From: a bacterium | GTDB lineage: Bacteria; Myxococcota_A; Bradymonadia; UBA7976; UBA1532 | Direction of reading: 5' to 3' | NCBI GenBank assembly: GCA_030427205.1 | Contig: JAUHXC010000004.1 | Span: 62,001-126,000, forward strand | Length of the DNA: 64,000 nt | In this document: positions 39,868-47,948 of the stretch, piece after piece | Layout: each line of letters starts with the position of its first letter | How positions within the stretch are numbered: the first letter of the stretch is position 1 | Position numbers and translations under genes: made by a program | The notes under the pieces: generated by a model | The model's input: only the letters and a program-made list of their open reading frames with translations | Told to the model about the DNA's origin: nothing | Database searches by the model: none

Positions 39868-40396
39868 CCAGCCCTTCAAGCTCGCCTTCGTGGTAGAGGG
39901 TACGACGGATGCAACCGTCGTCGAGACCCTCGTACCTCGGGTCTGGAGCCCACCGCCTCAGGTTCATGCCGTCCGACTAGGGGGCAAGGCTGCAGTGCCA
40001 TGGATCTGGTCGACGGTGGCCGCACTACGCGACGAGAAGCACTACGACCACGTCGTCGTGTTGCTCGACGCCGACAGCACGGCACAGGACGAGATCGAAG
40101 AGCAGCATGCTGCACTCTGGGCTCAACTGAAGCGGCACCGGTTTACGGAAGAGGAGGTTTCCGTCTGCTTCGCTGTTCCTGAACTGGAAGCCTGGTTGCT
40201 CGCAGACGTTGAACAGCAACCGGAACGGGATCCGCGCACCCGATTCGAGGAACGCTTTGGAAGGCGGTCGCGCAGGCGCGTAGAGCAACGCGCAAGCGAA
40301 CTGGATATCGCAGGAGCGCGCCATGCGTCCTCGAGCTTCGACCAGTTCGTCAAGACCCTCGAGGCTCTCCGCGAGCAGCGCGAACGGGCGGCTTGA
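39860..40396 (+). CDS. TOPRIM-domain protein (DUF4276-like)
   Basis: A 178-aa protein. The N-terminal VVEGTTD (Glu13) and the later VVLLDADS (Asp70, Asp72) reproduce the TOPRIM catalytic pattern of a Glu followed by DxD. VPELEAWLLAD (106-116) matches the conserved helix of small DUF4276-type TOPRIM proteins, which occur beside AAA ATPases or nucleases in defence loci. No ATPase accompanies it here; the partner is the PD-(D/E)xK nuclease whose gene it overlaps by 8 bp. The C-terminus is Arg-rich. The stop lies 3 bp before the convergent HD-GYP gene end. Confidence 0.75.
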   Translation: MPDQPFKLAFVVEGTTDATVVETLVPRVWSPPPQVHAVRLGGKAAVPWIWSTVAALRDEKHYDHVVVLLDADSTAQDEIEEQHAALWAQLKRHRFTEEEVSVCFAVPELEAWLLADVEQQPERDPRTRFEERFGRRSRRRVEQRASELDIAGARHASSSFDQFVKTLEALREQRERAA

Positions 40397-40399
40397 GTC

Positions 40400-40432
40400 T
40401 CAACGGGGGTACTCGCGGCCCTCGGCCTCGCG
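40400..40432. repeat. Right copy: 3' end of the HD-GYP gene
   Basis: The partner of the repeat at 39125-39157, in direct orientation. It contains the genuine stop codon and last residues of the HD-GYP gene. Confidence 0.65.
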
Positions 40433-41923
40433 CTGGTCGCGCCACTTCTCGATGGCCACCAGAAAAGCGTCGACGATGTCCGGGTCGAACTGGGTGCCAC
40501 GGCAGCGCTTCAGCTCGGCGACGGCTTTCGAGTGGGCCAGCGCGCTGCGGTAGGCCCGGTGGCTGGTCATGGCGTCGTAGGTGTCGGCCACGGCCATGAT
40601 GCGGGCCATCAGCGGGATCTCCAGGCCGGCGATGCCCCGGGGATAGCCCTTGCCGTCCCAGCGCTCGTGGTGGCCGCCCACCGCGGGGATCACGTCGCGG
40701 AAGGTCGGGATCGGGCCCAGCAGTTCCTCGCCGTAGCGCGGGTGGGCCTTGAACCGCTCGTACTCTTCGTCGGTCAGCGGGCCGGGCTTGTTGAGCTCTT
40801 CGCTGCGCAGGGTCAGCTTGCCGATGTCGTGCAGCCGCCCCGCTTGATGGATCAGCTCCACCTCGGCCGGCGGCAGCCCCATCTCTTCGGCGGTGACCCG
40901 GGCGAAGTCGGCGACCCGCTCGCTGTGCCCGGCGGTGTAGCGATCTTTGTCTTCGAGCGCGGTGACGAAGGCCTCGATGGTGGTGCGGAAGGTGGCCTCG
41001 AGGGTCTCGAAGAGCTGGGCGTTGGCCACCGCCGCCGCCGCGCGGTCAGCGATGATCGTGCCCAGCTTGCGGGCGCCCTCGGCGAACGGGCGGCCCCCGT
41101 CACGGGCGGCGACCAGCGTGCCGACGCGGGCCCCGCGGCTGACGAGCGGCACCATCAACAGCGACGTGATGTCTTCGGTGTGCGGGGCCTCGACGAGCCA
41201 GTCGAAGACCCGGCGGTTGCGGGCGATGACCGGCTCGGTCGCCTGGCGGGCGCGCGGGGTCAGGTCGTGCTGGGTGAACGGGGCGTCGCCGGCTTCCCAG
41301 GCGCCGTGCTCGGAGGGCACCAGGATGACGCCGGTGCGGTCGGCGCGGGTCTGGGTGCGCACCGTATCGACGATCAGGTCGAGGGTCGGGCCGAGCTCGA
41401 CCTCTTCCCCGAGGCGCCCGGCGAGCCGATAGAGCGACAGCGCCGCCTTGAGCTCGATGTTCTCTGCCCGCAGCCGCTGCTGCTCGATGCCCCGGCGCAC
41501 CGTGTGCATCACCTCTTCGACCTTGAACGGCTTGAGCACGTAGTCGAAGGCGCCGCGCTTCATCGCCTCGATGGCGGTCTCGACGGTGCCGTATCCGGTC
41601 ATGATCAGGGTGACGACCTCGGGGTGTATCTCCCGCACGTTCGCCAGCAGCTCGAGGCCGCCCATGCGCGGCATCTTGAGGTCGGAGATGACCAGGTTGA
41701 TCGGGTGGGCGTCGAGCTGCTCGAGGGCGTGCTCGCCGTCGCAGGCGGTGATCACCTGAAAGCCTTCCATCGTCAGGAAGTCGGACAGGATCTCGCGGAT
41801 GACCTCTTCGTCGTCGACCACCATGACCCGACACGGCGGGGCGACCTCGGCCGGTCCGTCGGACCGATCGGGGGCCACCGGCGGGTCGGGCGCGCGGTCG
41901 GGTGGGGTGGCGTCGGGGTTCAT
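40400..41923 (-). CDS. Response regulator with receiver, GAF and HD-GYP domains
   Basis: A 507-aa protein predicted to hydrolyse cyclic di-GMP in response to phosphorylation. The receiver (about 30-150) has VVDDEEV, the phospho-acceptor in LVISDLKMPRMGG and Lys in DYVLKPFKVEE. A GAF-like domain follows (SLLMVPLVSRGARVGTLVAA). The HD-GYP domain carries HDIGKL, GGHHERWDGKGYP and DTYDAMTSHRAYR. The signature residues HD and GYP are intact, so phosphodiesterase activity is expected. Start ATG 41923 follows AAGGTG; the longer in-frame reading was rejected. A 19-bp palindrome lies directly upstream. No cognate histidine kinase is adjacent. Confidence 0.92.
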   Translation of the reverse strand: MNPDATPPDRAPDPPVAPDRSDGPAEVAPPCRVMVVDDEEVIREILSDFLTMEGFQVITACDGEHALEQLDAHPINLVISDLKMPRMGGLELLANVREIHPEVVTLIMTGYGTVETAIEAMKRGAFDYVLKPFKVEEVMHTVRRGIEQQRLRAENIELKAALSLYRLAGRLGEEVELGPTLDLIVDTVRTQTRADRTGVILVPSEHGAWEAGDAPFTQHDLTPRARQATEPVIARNRRVFDWLVEAPHTEDITSLLMVPLVSRGARVGTLVAARDGGRPFAEGARKLGTIIADRAAAAVANAQLFETLEATFRTTIEAFVTALEDKDRYTAGHSERVADFARVTAEEMGLPPAEVELIHQAGRLHDIGKLTLRSEELNKPGPLTDEEYERFKAHPRYGEELLGPIPTFRDVIPAVGGHHERWDGKGYPRGIAGLEIPLMARIMAVADTYDAMTSHRAYRSALAHSKAVAELKRCRGTQFDPDIVDAFLVAIEKWRDQREAEGREYPR

Positions 41924-41933
41924 GTCACCTTCA

Positions 41934-41952
41934 TGTCCTACAATGTAGGACA
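41934..41952. promoter_or_regulatory. 19-bp perfect palindrome before the HD-GYP gene
   Basis: TGTCCTACA-A-TGTAGGACA has 9-bp arms and one central base, 10 bp upstream of the start codon and just ahead of the ribosome binding site. A weak promoter (TTGGCC-17-TATCTG on the minus strand) would place transcription start inside it. It is likely a repressor site; the regulator is unknown. Confidence 0.5.
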
Positions 41953-42146
41953 GATACCATGTCTGCCCACGGGGGCCAAGCGATTCCAGGCGCGCGCCGC
42001 GTCGACCGAGCGGCGGGCATCGATCGAGACGACGGGGCGCCTTTTCACGATACATCGATCGCCGATGGGTTGCCCATGGCGCCGTAGGCACGGCGCGATC
42101 GAAGGGCCCGGCGGACGTTCTGGCCGCCTCGCACCCTAGTCCGTGG

Positions 42147-44081
42147 GTGCAGCGCTCGACCACCAGCCCGCGATCGTTCGCCCGGACGCGGGTCGCGCCG
42201 CTGGCCGTCATCGGCGCGGTGGCCCTCATGCTGCTGCCGCTGCCCTCGCCCGTGCTCGATCTGCTGCTCACCGCTCAGCTCGCCGCGGCGATCGTCCTGC
42301 TGTGGGTGGTGGCCACCGCCGCCGCGCCCAGCCGGTTGACGGGGCTGCCCACGGCCCTGATGGCGCTGACGCTGCTGCGGCTGGCGCTCAACGTCGCGAC
42401 CACCCGGGCGATCCTGGCCCGCGGCGAGGCCGGGCGGGTCGTCGAGGCCTTCGGCGATGTGCTGGTCGGCGGCGATCTGCTCGTGGGGCTGGCGATCTTC
42501 GCGGTGGTCACCCTCGCGCAATACGCCGTGGTCGCCCGCGGGGCCGGCCGCGTCGCCGAGGTCGCCGCCCGCTTCGCGCTCGACGCGCTGCCCGGTCGGC
42601 TGCAGGCGATCGAGGCCGAGCTGCGCGCCGGATCGCTCGACGCGGAGGGCGCGCGCCGGCGGCGGCAGACGCTCGAGCGCACGTCGGGGCTCTACGGCGC
42701 GATGGACGGGGTCATGCGCTTCGTGCGCGGGGATGCCCTGGCGGGCCTGGGCATCGTGCTCATCGACATCATCGGCGGGCTGGCCATCGGCATCGGCCGC
42801 TGGGGCCTCGACCCCGACACCGCGCTCGCGACCTACACCGTGTTGACGGTCGGCGATGGGCTCGCGGCGCAGGTGCCGGCGGTCATGGGCACCGCCGCCG
42901 CGGCGGTGCTGGCGATCCGGCTCGCGGCGCCCGAAGCCCCCGAGGCGCGAGGCGAGAGTGGTCACGGCATCGAGCGGGCCCTGGGCGGCGCGGCCGTGCT
43001 CTTCGGCGGTCTGGCGGTCGTGCCCGGGCTGCCGCTGTGGCCGCTGCTGGTGGTCGGCGGCGCGCTCGGGGCGGCCGCGTTGATGCACCGGCGGAGCGCC
43101 CGCGCGGGCGGCCCTGCCCCGCCCGAAGCCGAGACCGCGGCGCTCGCGCTCGATCTGCACCCCGACGCCTGGGCCGCCCTCGGTGGGCAGCCCGACGCCG
43201 TCGTCGGGCGGGCCCGGGCGCTGGTCGAGTCCGCCGGCGCCCGCTGGCCCGGCGTGCGGGTCCGGGTCGGCGCGCCCGATGTCCCGCCGAGCGGCTATCG
43301 CATCGCCGTCGGCGGCGCGCCCGTCGCGCACGGGCTGGCGCCTTCCCAGCGGGTCTTCGTCTGCCCCTGCCCCGAAGACCGGCGGGGCCTGGGCGGGCGC
43401 CACCCGATCCATGGCGCCCCCGGTCGCTGGGTCGAGCACGGCGCGGGCCTGGCCCCGCCCGAGGCGCTGGCGGCCCATCTGGCCGCCGCATGGTGTCGCG
43501 ATCGCGCCGCGCTCGACTTGCAGACGGTGGCCGACCGGCTGCAGAGCATCGAGGGCCGGCGGCCGGCGGCGGTCCGGGCGGTGGTGCCGCGGCGGATCTC
43601 CCTCGAGGCCCTGACGGCGCTGCTGCGCCGGCTGCTGGCCGAGGGCCTGCCGGTCGCCGATCTGGCGACGATCCTCGAAGCGCTGGCCGAGCAGCCCGAG
43701 CAGGCCGAGCCCGAGAGCCGGCTGCCGCGGCTGCGGCGGGCCCTGCGACCGTGGATCACCGCGCGCTTCGTCGCCGGACGCTGGCTGGCGGTGATCCACG
43801 TGGGCGTCGACATCGAGCGGGCGCTGGCCGCCGACGCGCTGGGCATCGACGGTCTGGCGGCGGTCGTGCATCAGCTCGACGACGTTCGGGCCGCCCATCC
43901 GCGGGCGGTGCTGGTGGTCGCCGACGCGCGGCGGGACGCCATTCAGGCCGCGCTCGCCGAGCATCAGCCCGGCCTGCCCGTGCTGGCTCACGGCGAGGTG
44001 GAGCCGGGGGTCGCGACCCGTGCCGTCGGCGTCGTGCTCGACGCGCAGCCGGGCGAGCGCGAGCCGGATCTCTTCGGCTGA
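42147..44081 (+). CDS. FHIPEP-family export protein (FlhA/SctV-like), isolated gene
   Basis: A 644-aa protein of the FlhA/LcrD (SctV) family, the major inner-membrane export-gate component of flagella and type III secretion. The N-terminal half has several membrane helices, the family signature TALMALTLLRLALNVATTR and the cytoplasmic-loop motif MRFVRGDALAGLGIVLIDII. The C-terminal cytoplasmic half is shorter and more Ala/Arg-rich than in typical members but keeps LQTVADRLQSIEGRRP-type sequence. No other flagellar or type III genes lie within the window. The start is GTG without a clear RBS. It is either part of a scattered system or a diverged orphan. Confidence 0.8.
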   Translation: MQRSTTSPRSFARTRVAPLAVIGAVALMLLPLPSPVLDLLLTAQLAAAIVLLWVVATAAAPSRLTGLPTALMALTLLRLALNVATTRAILARGEAGRVVEAFGDVLVGGDLLVGLAIFAVVTLAQYAVVARGAGRVAEVAARFALDALPGRLQAIEAELRAGSLDAEGARRRRQTLERTSGLYGAMDGVMRFVRGDALAGLGIVLIDIIGGLAIGIGRWGLDPDTALATYTVLTVGDGLAAQVPAVMGTAAAAVLAIRLAAPEAPEARGESGHGIERALGGAAVLFGGLAVVPGLPLWPLLVVGGALGAAALMHRRSARAGGPAPPEAETAALALDLHPDAWAALGGQPDAVVGRARALVESAGARWPGVRVRVGAPDVPPSGYRIAVGGAPVAHGLAPSQRVFVCPCPEDRRGLGGRHPIHGAPGRWVEHGAGLAPPEALAAHLAAAWCRDRAALDLQTVADRLQSIEGRRPAAVRAVVPRRISLEALTALLRRLLAEGLPVADLATILEALAEQPEQAEPESRLPRLRRALRPWITARFVAGRWLAVIHVGVDIERALAADALGIDGLAAVVHQLDDVRAAHPRAVLVVADARRDAIQAALAEHQPGLPVLAHGEVEPGVATRAVGVVLDAQPGEREPDLFG

Positions 44082-44111
44082 CGCTCGGTTACAAAGTCAC
44101 GAATCGGTCAC

Positions 44112-44137
44112 CCCGCTTTCAATACGCGGGTTTCTTT
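44112..44137 (+). terminator. Possible terminator after the FHIPEP gene
   Basis: CCCGC-TTTCAATAC-GCGGG (44112-44130) followed by TTTCTTT, 30 bp after the stop codon. The stem is only 5 bp, so confidence is limited. Confidence 0.4.
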
Positions 44138-44205
44138 CGCTAGAGTGACCCTGCCTGTCACGAAACCCGCCTCGCGCCCGCGAAGCCGACTCCGCGAAGA
44201 GAGCC

Positions 44206-46317
44206 ATGAGCAGCGCCCGCCACTACTGCCCCCACTGCCAGCGTCGATTCCCGGGCGGTCTCGAGACCTGCCCCACCGACCACGTCTCGCTGCGGGTCGA
44301 TCCGTTCATCGGCAGCGTGATCGGGCGCTGGCGGCTGACCGACTATCTGGGCCAGGGCGCGATGGGCGTCGTCTACGTCGCGGAAGCGGCCACCGACGGT
44401 CCGCCGGCCGGCGAAGCGGCGATCAAGATCCTCAACGCGCGGCGGGCGGCGCTGCAGCCGGATCTCGTGCGCCGGTTCGAGATCGAAGCCACCGCCGCCA
44501 GCCAGATCGAGAGCGCGCACATCGCCCGCATCTTCGAGTCGGGCACCACCGCGGACGGTCACCTCTACATCGCCATGGAGCGGCTGCACGGCGGCCCGCT
44601 CGATCGCATCCTGGCGCGGGCGCGCACGCTAGACGGGCACACCGTCGCCACCATCGGCTACCAGATCGCCGACGCCATGGCCGAGGCCCATCAGAAGGGC
44701 ATCGTCCATCGCGATCTCAAGCCGGGCAACGTCTTCGTCGAGCCGCTGCCCGGCGCCGTCTGGCACGTCCGGGTGCTCGACTTCGGCGTGGCCCGCATGC
44801 GCGTCGCCGGTATGGACCGCACCCGCACGGGCATCGTGGCCGGCACCCCCTCGTATATGTCTCCCGAGCAGCTGCGCGGCGCCCGCGATCTGGATGGCCG
44901 CAGCGACATCTACTCGCTCGGCGTGCTGCTGTACCGCGCGCTCTCGGGCACCAACCCGTTCCAGGGCGATGGCAGCTTCGCGCAGGCGCACCAGCTGCAC
45001 CTGCAGCACCTGCCGCCGCTCTTGCCGGCTGCGGTGCCCGCTCCGCTCGCTGCGCTGATCATGCGTTTGTTGTCCAAGGCGCGTGACGATCGGCCCCAGA
45101 CGATGCACGCGGTGCGCGACGCCCTGCTCGCCACCGGCCTGATCGACCTGCGTTCCGGCTCGACGGCGTTCGAACTCGACGCCGCGACCGCCGCGGGCGT
45201 GATGCAGCCGGCCGAGCCGTCTGCGCCCGGCGATGGGGCCGCCACCGCACAGGACGCGACGGCGGTCGACGTCGAGACGGCGGTCGATTCGGCGGGCTTG
45301 CCGACGCGCAACGAGCGCCCGAGCCCGACCCGGCACGACGCCGCGGTGATGACCGGAGATGCCCGCACCGAGATCGTGCCCTCCGACTCGGAGATCGTCT
45401 GCGTGATGCCGTCGACGGCCGCCGCGCGCTCGCCCGTGCACGCGGGCGAGATCGCCGATCAGGCAACGGTGCGCCGCTCGGCCTTCACCCAGACCATCGA
45501 CCTGCCGCCGCTGCGGCGCGGCCGCGAGCTGCACGTCGCGGCGCTGCTGCTGTTGCTCGCCGGCACGGCCATCGGCGCGGGCCTCGGTATCGGGGTGCAA
45601 TACGGCTTCGACCTGTCTCCGGCGCCGTCGGCCCACTCTGCGCAAGTCGTCAGCGCGGCGCAGGTCGCGCCCCGGGTGCCGGCACGACCCGCCACGCGCT
45701 CGACCGCGACGGAGCCGGCGGGGCCATCCGTGGAGCCCACGCCCGTCGCCCGGGCCGCGGACGCGCAGCCCGCAGCCAACGAGCCCGCCGAAGCACAGCC
45801 CGCCGAAGCACAGCCCGCCGAAGCGCAGCCCGCCGAAGCACAGCCCGCCGAAGCACAGCCCGGCGAAGCGCAGCCCGGCGAAGCGCAGCCCGCCGAAGCA
45901 CGGCTCGCGGCCAACGCGCCCGCCGAGCCCACGCCCGCAGCCCGGGCGGCGGCGCCGACGAAGACCCGGCCGGCGCCCGATCGCCCTGTCGCCGCGACGC
46001 CCGCCGCCCGCGCGCCGTCTTTCGAGTCCATCGCCGACATCGAGAGCTTCCGCGGTCGGCTCGACGCCGCGCTCGTCGCGGCCGACGCCGGCCTCACCGG
46101 TCGGGCGGTGCAGTTCCTGCGCGGCGCGAGCGCCGAGCGCCCCGGCAGCCCCGTGCCCCACCAGCGCCTGTGTATGCTGTTCATCGAACTCGGGCACTAC
46201 GAAGACGCCCTCGAGAGCTGCCGCCGCTGGCGCGAGCGCGAGCCCAAGGCCGCCTACCGGGCCTCCATCGATCGCCACATCGAGGGCCTGCAGGCCCGCC
46301 TCGGCCACGACGGATAG
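44206..46317 (+). CDS. Membrane Ser/Thr protein kinase with zinc ribbon and PAEAQ repeats
   Basis: A 703-aa Hanks-type kinase. An N-terminal zinc-ribbon-like segment (CPHCQRRFPGGLETCP, residues 8-23) precedes the kinase domain: glycine loop GQGAMGVVY (49-57), Lys74, HRDLKPGN (168-175), DFG (192-194) and YMSPEQL. All catalytic residues are present. A linker leads to one membrane helix at about residues 446-467, then a Pro/Ala/Glu linker with PAEAQ repeats (about 527-566) and a C-terminal TPR-like pair (QFLRGASAERPGSPVPHQRL, YEDALESCRRWREREPKAAY). The kinase domain faces the cytoplasm, with the repeat and TPR part outside. Bacterial N-terminal ribbons of this type are common in myxobacterial kinases. 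Confidence 0.92.
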   Translation: MSSARHYCPHCQRRFPGGLETCPTDHVSLRVDPFIGSVIGRWRLTDYLGQGAMGVVYVAEAATDGPPAGEAAIKILNARRAALQPDLVRRFEIEATAASQIESAHIARIFESGTTADGHLYIAMERLHGGPLDRILARARTLDGHTVATIGYQIADAMAEAHQKGIVHRDLKPGNVFVEPLPGAVWHVRVLDFGVARMRVAGMDRTRTGIVAGTPSYMSPEQLRGARDLDGRSDIYSLGVLLYRALSGTNPFQGDGSFAQAHQLHLQHLPPLLPAAVPAPLAALIMRLLSKARDDRPQTMHAVRDALLATGLIDLRSGSTAFELDAATAAGVMQPAEPSAPGDGAATAQDATAVDVETAVDSAGLPTRNERPSPTRHDAAVMTGDARTEIVPSDSEIVCVMPSTAAARSPVHAGEIADQATVRRSAFTQTIDLPPLRRGRELHVAALLLLLAGTAIGAGLGIGVQYGFDLSPAPSAHSAQVVSAAQVAPRVPARPATRSTATEPAGPSVEPTPVARAADAQPAANEPAEAQPAEAQPAEAQPAEAQPAEAQPGEAQPGEAQPAEARLAANAPAEPTPAARAAAPTKTRPAPDRPVAATPAARAPSFESIADIESFRGRLDAALVAADAGLTGRAVQFLRGASAERPGSPVPHQRLCMLFIELGHYEDALESCRRWREREPKAAYRASIDRHIEGLQARLGHDG
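45784..45903 (+). repeat. 15-bp tandem repeat, eight units
   Basis: Eight copies of a unit like CCCGCCGAAGCACAG encode PAEAQ (or PGEAQ) repeats in the periplasmic linker of the Ser/Thr kinase. Copies 6 and 7 carry GGC in place of GCC, and the last ends in CGG. The unit is frame-preserving. Confidence 0.9.
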
Positions 46318-46331
46318 CGCCGACCCCGGTC

Positions 46332-47744
46332 TCAGCGGCGCGCCGCGTAGAGCCGGCGGATGCGCTCGGGGCCATCGTCGACCACGATCGACTTCGCCGC
46401 CGCCACCGTCACCCGCCCCGGACCGGCCCCCTTGATCGCCCGCACGTGCTTGCGCCGGGTGTGCATCACCTCGACCCCCGGCTCGTCGCGCAGATCGCTG
46501 TGGTGCACCGCCAGCGCGGCCGCGTCGCGCAGCGTCTCGAGGTGCGGCTCCCGTCCGCGGGCGGGCAGCGGCACGATCACATGGGCCCCGGGCACGTCGC
46601 GGGTATGCAGCCAGTGGTCGTTGCCCCGGGCCACCCCGAAGGTCGTCGCGTGATTGTCCGCGCCGCCGCGCCCCACGAGAATCCGCTCGCCGCGCCGGCT
46701 CTCGAACGCGCGATAAGGCAGCCGCTCGACCACCTGCCGCCGACCGGGCGGCCCTTGCGGGCGGGGCAGGATGCCCGCGCCGATCAGCTGCTGCTCGATC
46801 TCGTCGGCCGACGGCGGCGTCTCGCCCTCCATGGCCTCGGCCAGCAGCTCGACGGTGAACTGCTGCGCCTCGACCTCCTCCAGCCGCTCGCCCGCCCGCT
46901 CGGCGCCCGCCGCCGCCTTCTTGTAGCGGTCGAAGCAGCGCTGCAGGTTCTCCGGGCCGTCCAGCGCCGGATCGAGCGGCACCGACACCGTCGGCGTGCC
47001 CTCCGCGAACCAGTCGACCACCTCGACCGCTTGCATACCCCGCTCGATCTGCCCCAGCGCGCCCTTGAGCAGCTCGCCGCGGCGGCGCCACTGCTCGGCG
47101 CGCGCCGCCCGCTCGACATCGGCCGAGACCCGATCGTGCAGCCGCTCGAGCCGCTTGCGGGCCCGCTGGATCAGCCGGCGGCGGGCCGTCGCTTCGGCTC
47201 TCTCCTGCGCGGCGGCCTGACGCGCCGCCGCCGCGGCCTCGACCGCCAGCGCCGACTCGAAGCGCGGCGGCGGATCGACCCGGCCCGGCGGCGGCGGATC
47301 GGGCGCGACGTAGGGTCCACCGGTGGTGAGCCCCCGCCGGCTGCCGTCGGGGCGGGCCAGCGCGACGACGCGCCCCTCGGGATCGACCGCGAACAGGTTG
47401 GCGTGGCGCCCGGTCAGCTCGGCCACCAGCCGCCCGCCGGCCATGGTCAGCACCACGACCCGATCGCCCGGCACCCGCTCGATGGCCTCCAGCCGCCGCC
47501 CGCCGCCCGCCGAGCGCAGCCAGGCCCCCAGCGCCGTCGGCTCGCGGCGCGTCGGCACGCTGCCCGGGGCCTCGGCCACCCGCGACGGCTCGATGCTCAC
47601 CACGAGGCGCGTGGTCACCCCGGGCGAGCGGATGCGCAGCACCAGCGTGCCGTCGTCGGGCTGGCGCACCTTCTGGATCTGTCCGCCCACCACCCGCGGC
47701 GCCAGCTCCGCGAGCACCCGATCGATCTCGATTGCGGTCAACAT
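46332..47744 (-). CDS. rqcH: RqcH/NFACT ribosome-quality-control protein
   Basis: A 470-aa NFACT-family protein. Family members bind obstructed 50S subunits carrying peptidyl-tRNA and direct alanine tailing of the stalled chain. The N-terminal NFACT-N domain opens MLTAIEIDRVLAELAPRVVG. A coiled-coil region follows (RRRLIQRARKRLERLHDRVS). The C-terminal NFACT-R domain is the former DUF814, with GGADNHATTFGVARGNDHWL and HTRDVPGAHVIV. Homologues were once called fibronectin-binding proteins. The start was chosen at ATG 47744 with GAGG 8 nt upstream; the much longer in-frame reading upstream is antisense to pepA and was rejected. It converges on the Ser/Thr kinase gene. Confidence 0.88.
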   Translation of the reverse strand: MLTAIEIDRVLAELAPRVVGGQIQKVRQPDDGTLVLRIRSPGVTTRLVVSIEPSRVAEAPGSVPTRREPTALGAWLRSAGGGRRLEAIERVPGDRVVVLTMAGGRLVAELTGRHANLFAVDPEGRVVALARPDGSRRGLTTGGPYVAPDPPPPGRVDPPPRFESALAVEAAAAARQAAAQERAEATARRRLIQRARKRLERLHDRVSADVERAARAEQWRRRGELLKGALGQIERGMQAVEVVDWFAEGTPTVSVPLDPALDGPENLQRCFDRYKKAAAGAERAGERLEEVEAQQFTVELLAEAMEGETPPSADEIEQQLIGAGILPRPQGPPGRRQVVERLPYRAFESRRGERILVGRGGADNHATTFGVARGNDHWLHTRDVPGAHVIVPLPARGREPHLETLRDAAALAVHHSDLRDEPGVEVMHTRRKHVRAIKGAGPGRVTVAAAKSIVVDDGPERIRRLYAARR

Positions 47745-47948
47745 GCCGCCAGCCTCGCATCGATCCGGGCCCGCCCGGAAGGGGTCGTCGAGCCGCCGCC
47801 GCCGCCGCCGGCGATCGCTTTCCTCAGGTCGGGGTGCATCCTCGGGCGGGCCCCTCGCGTCTTTCCTCACGGATCGTGGGGTGGTACAAAGCCGCGTCCC
47901 GATCCGAGACATCCCACTGACGACCACTCGACCCCCCAGGAGACACGC

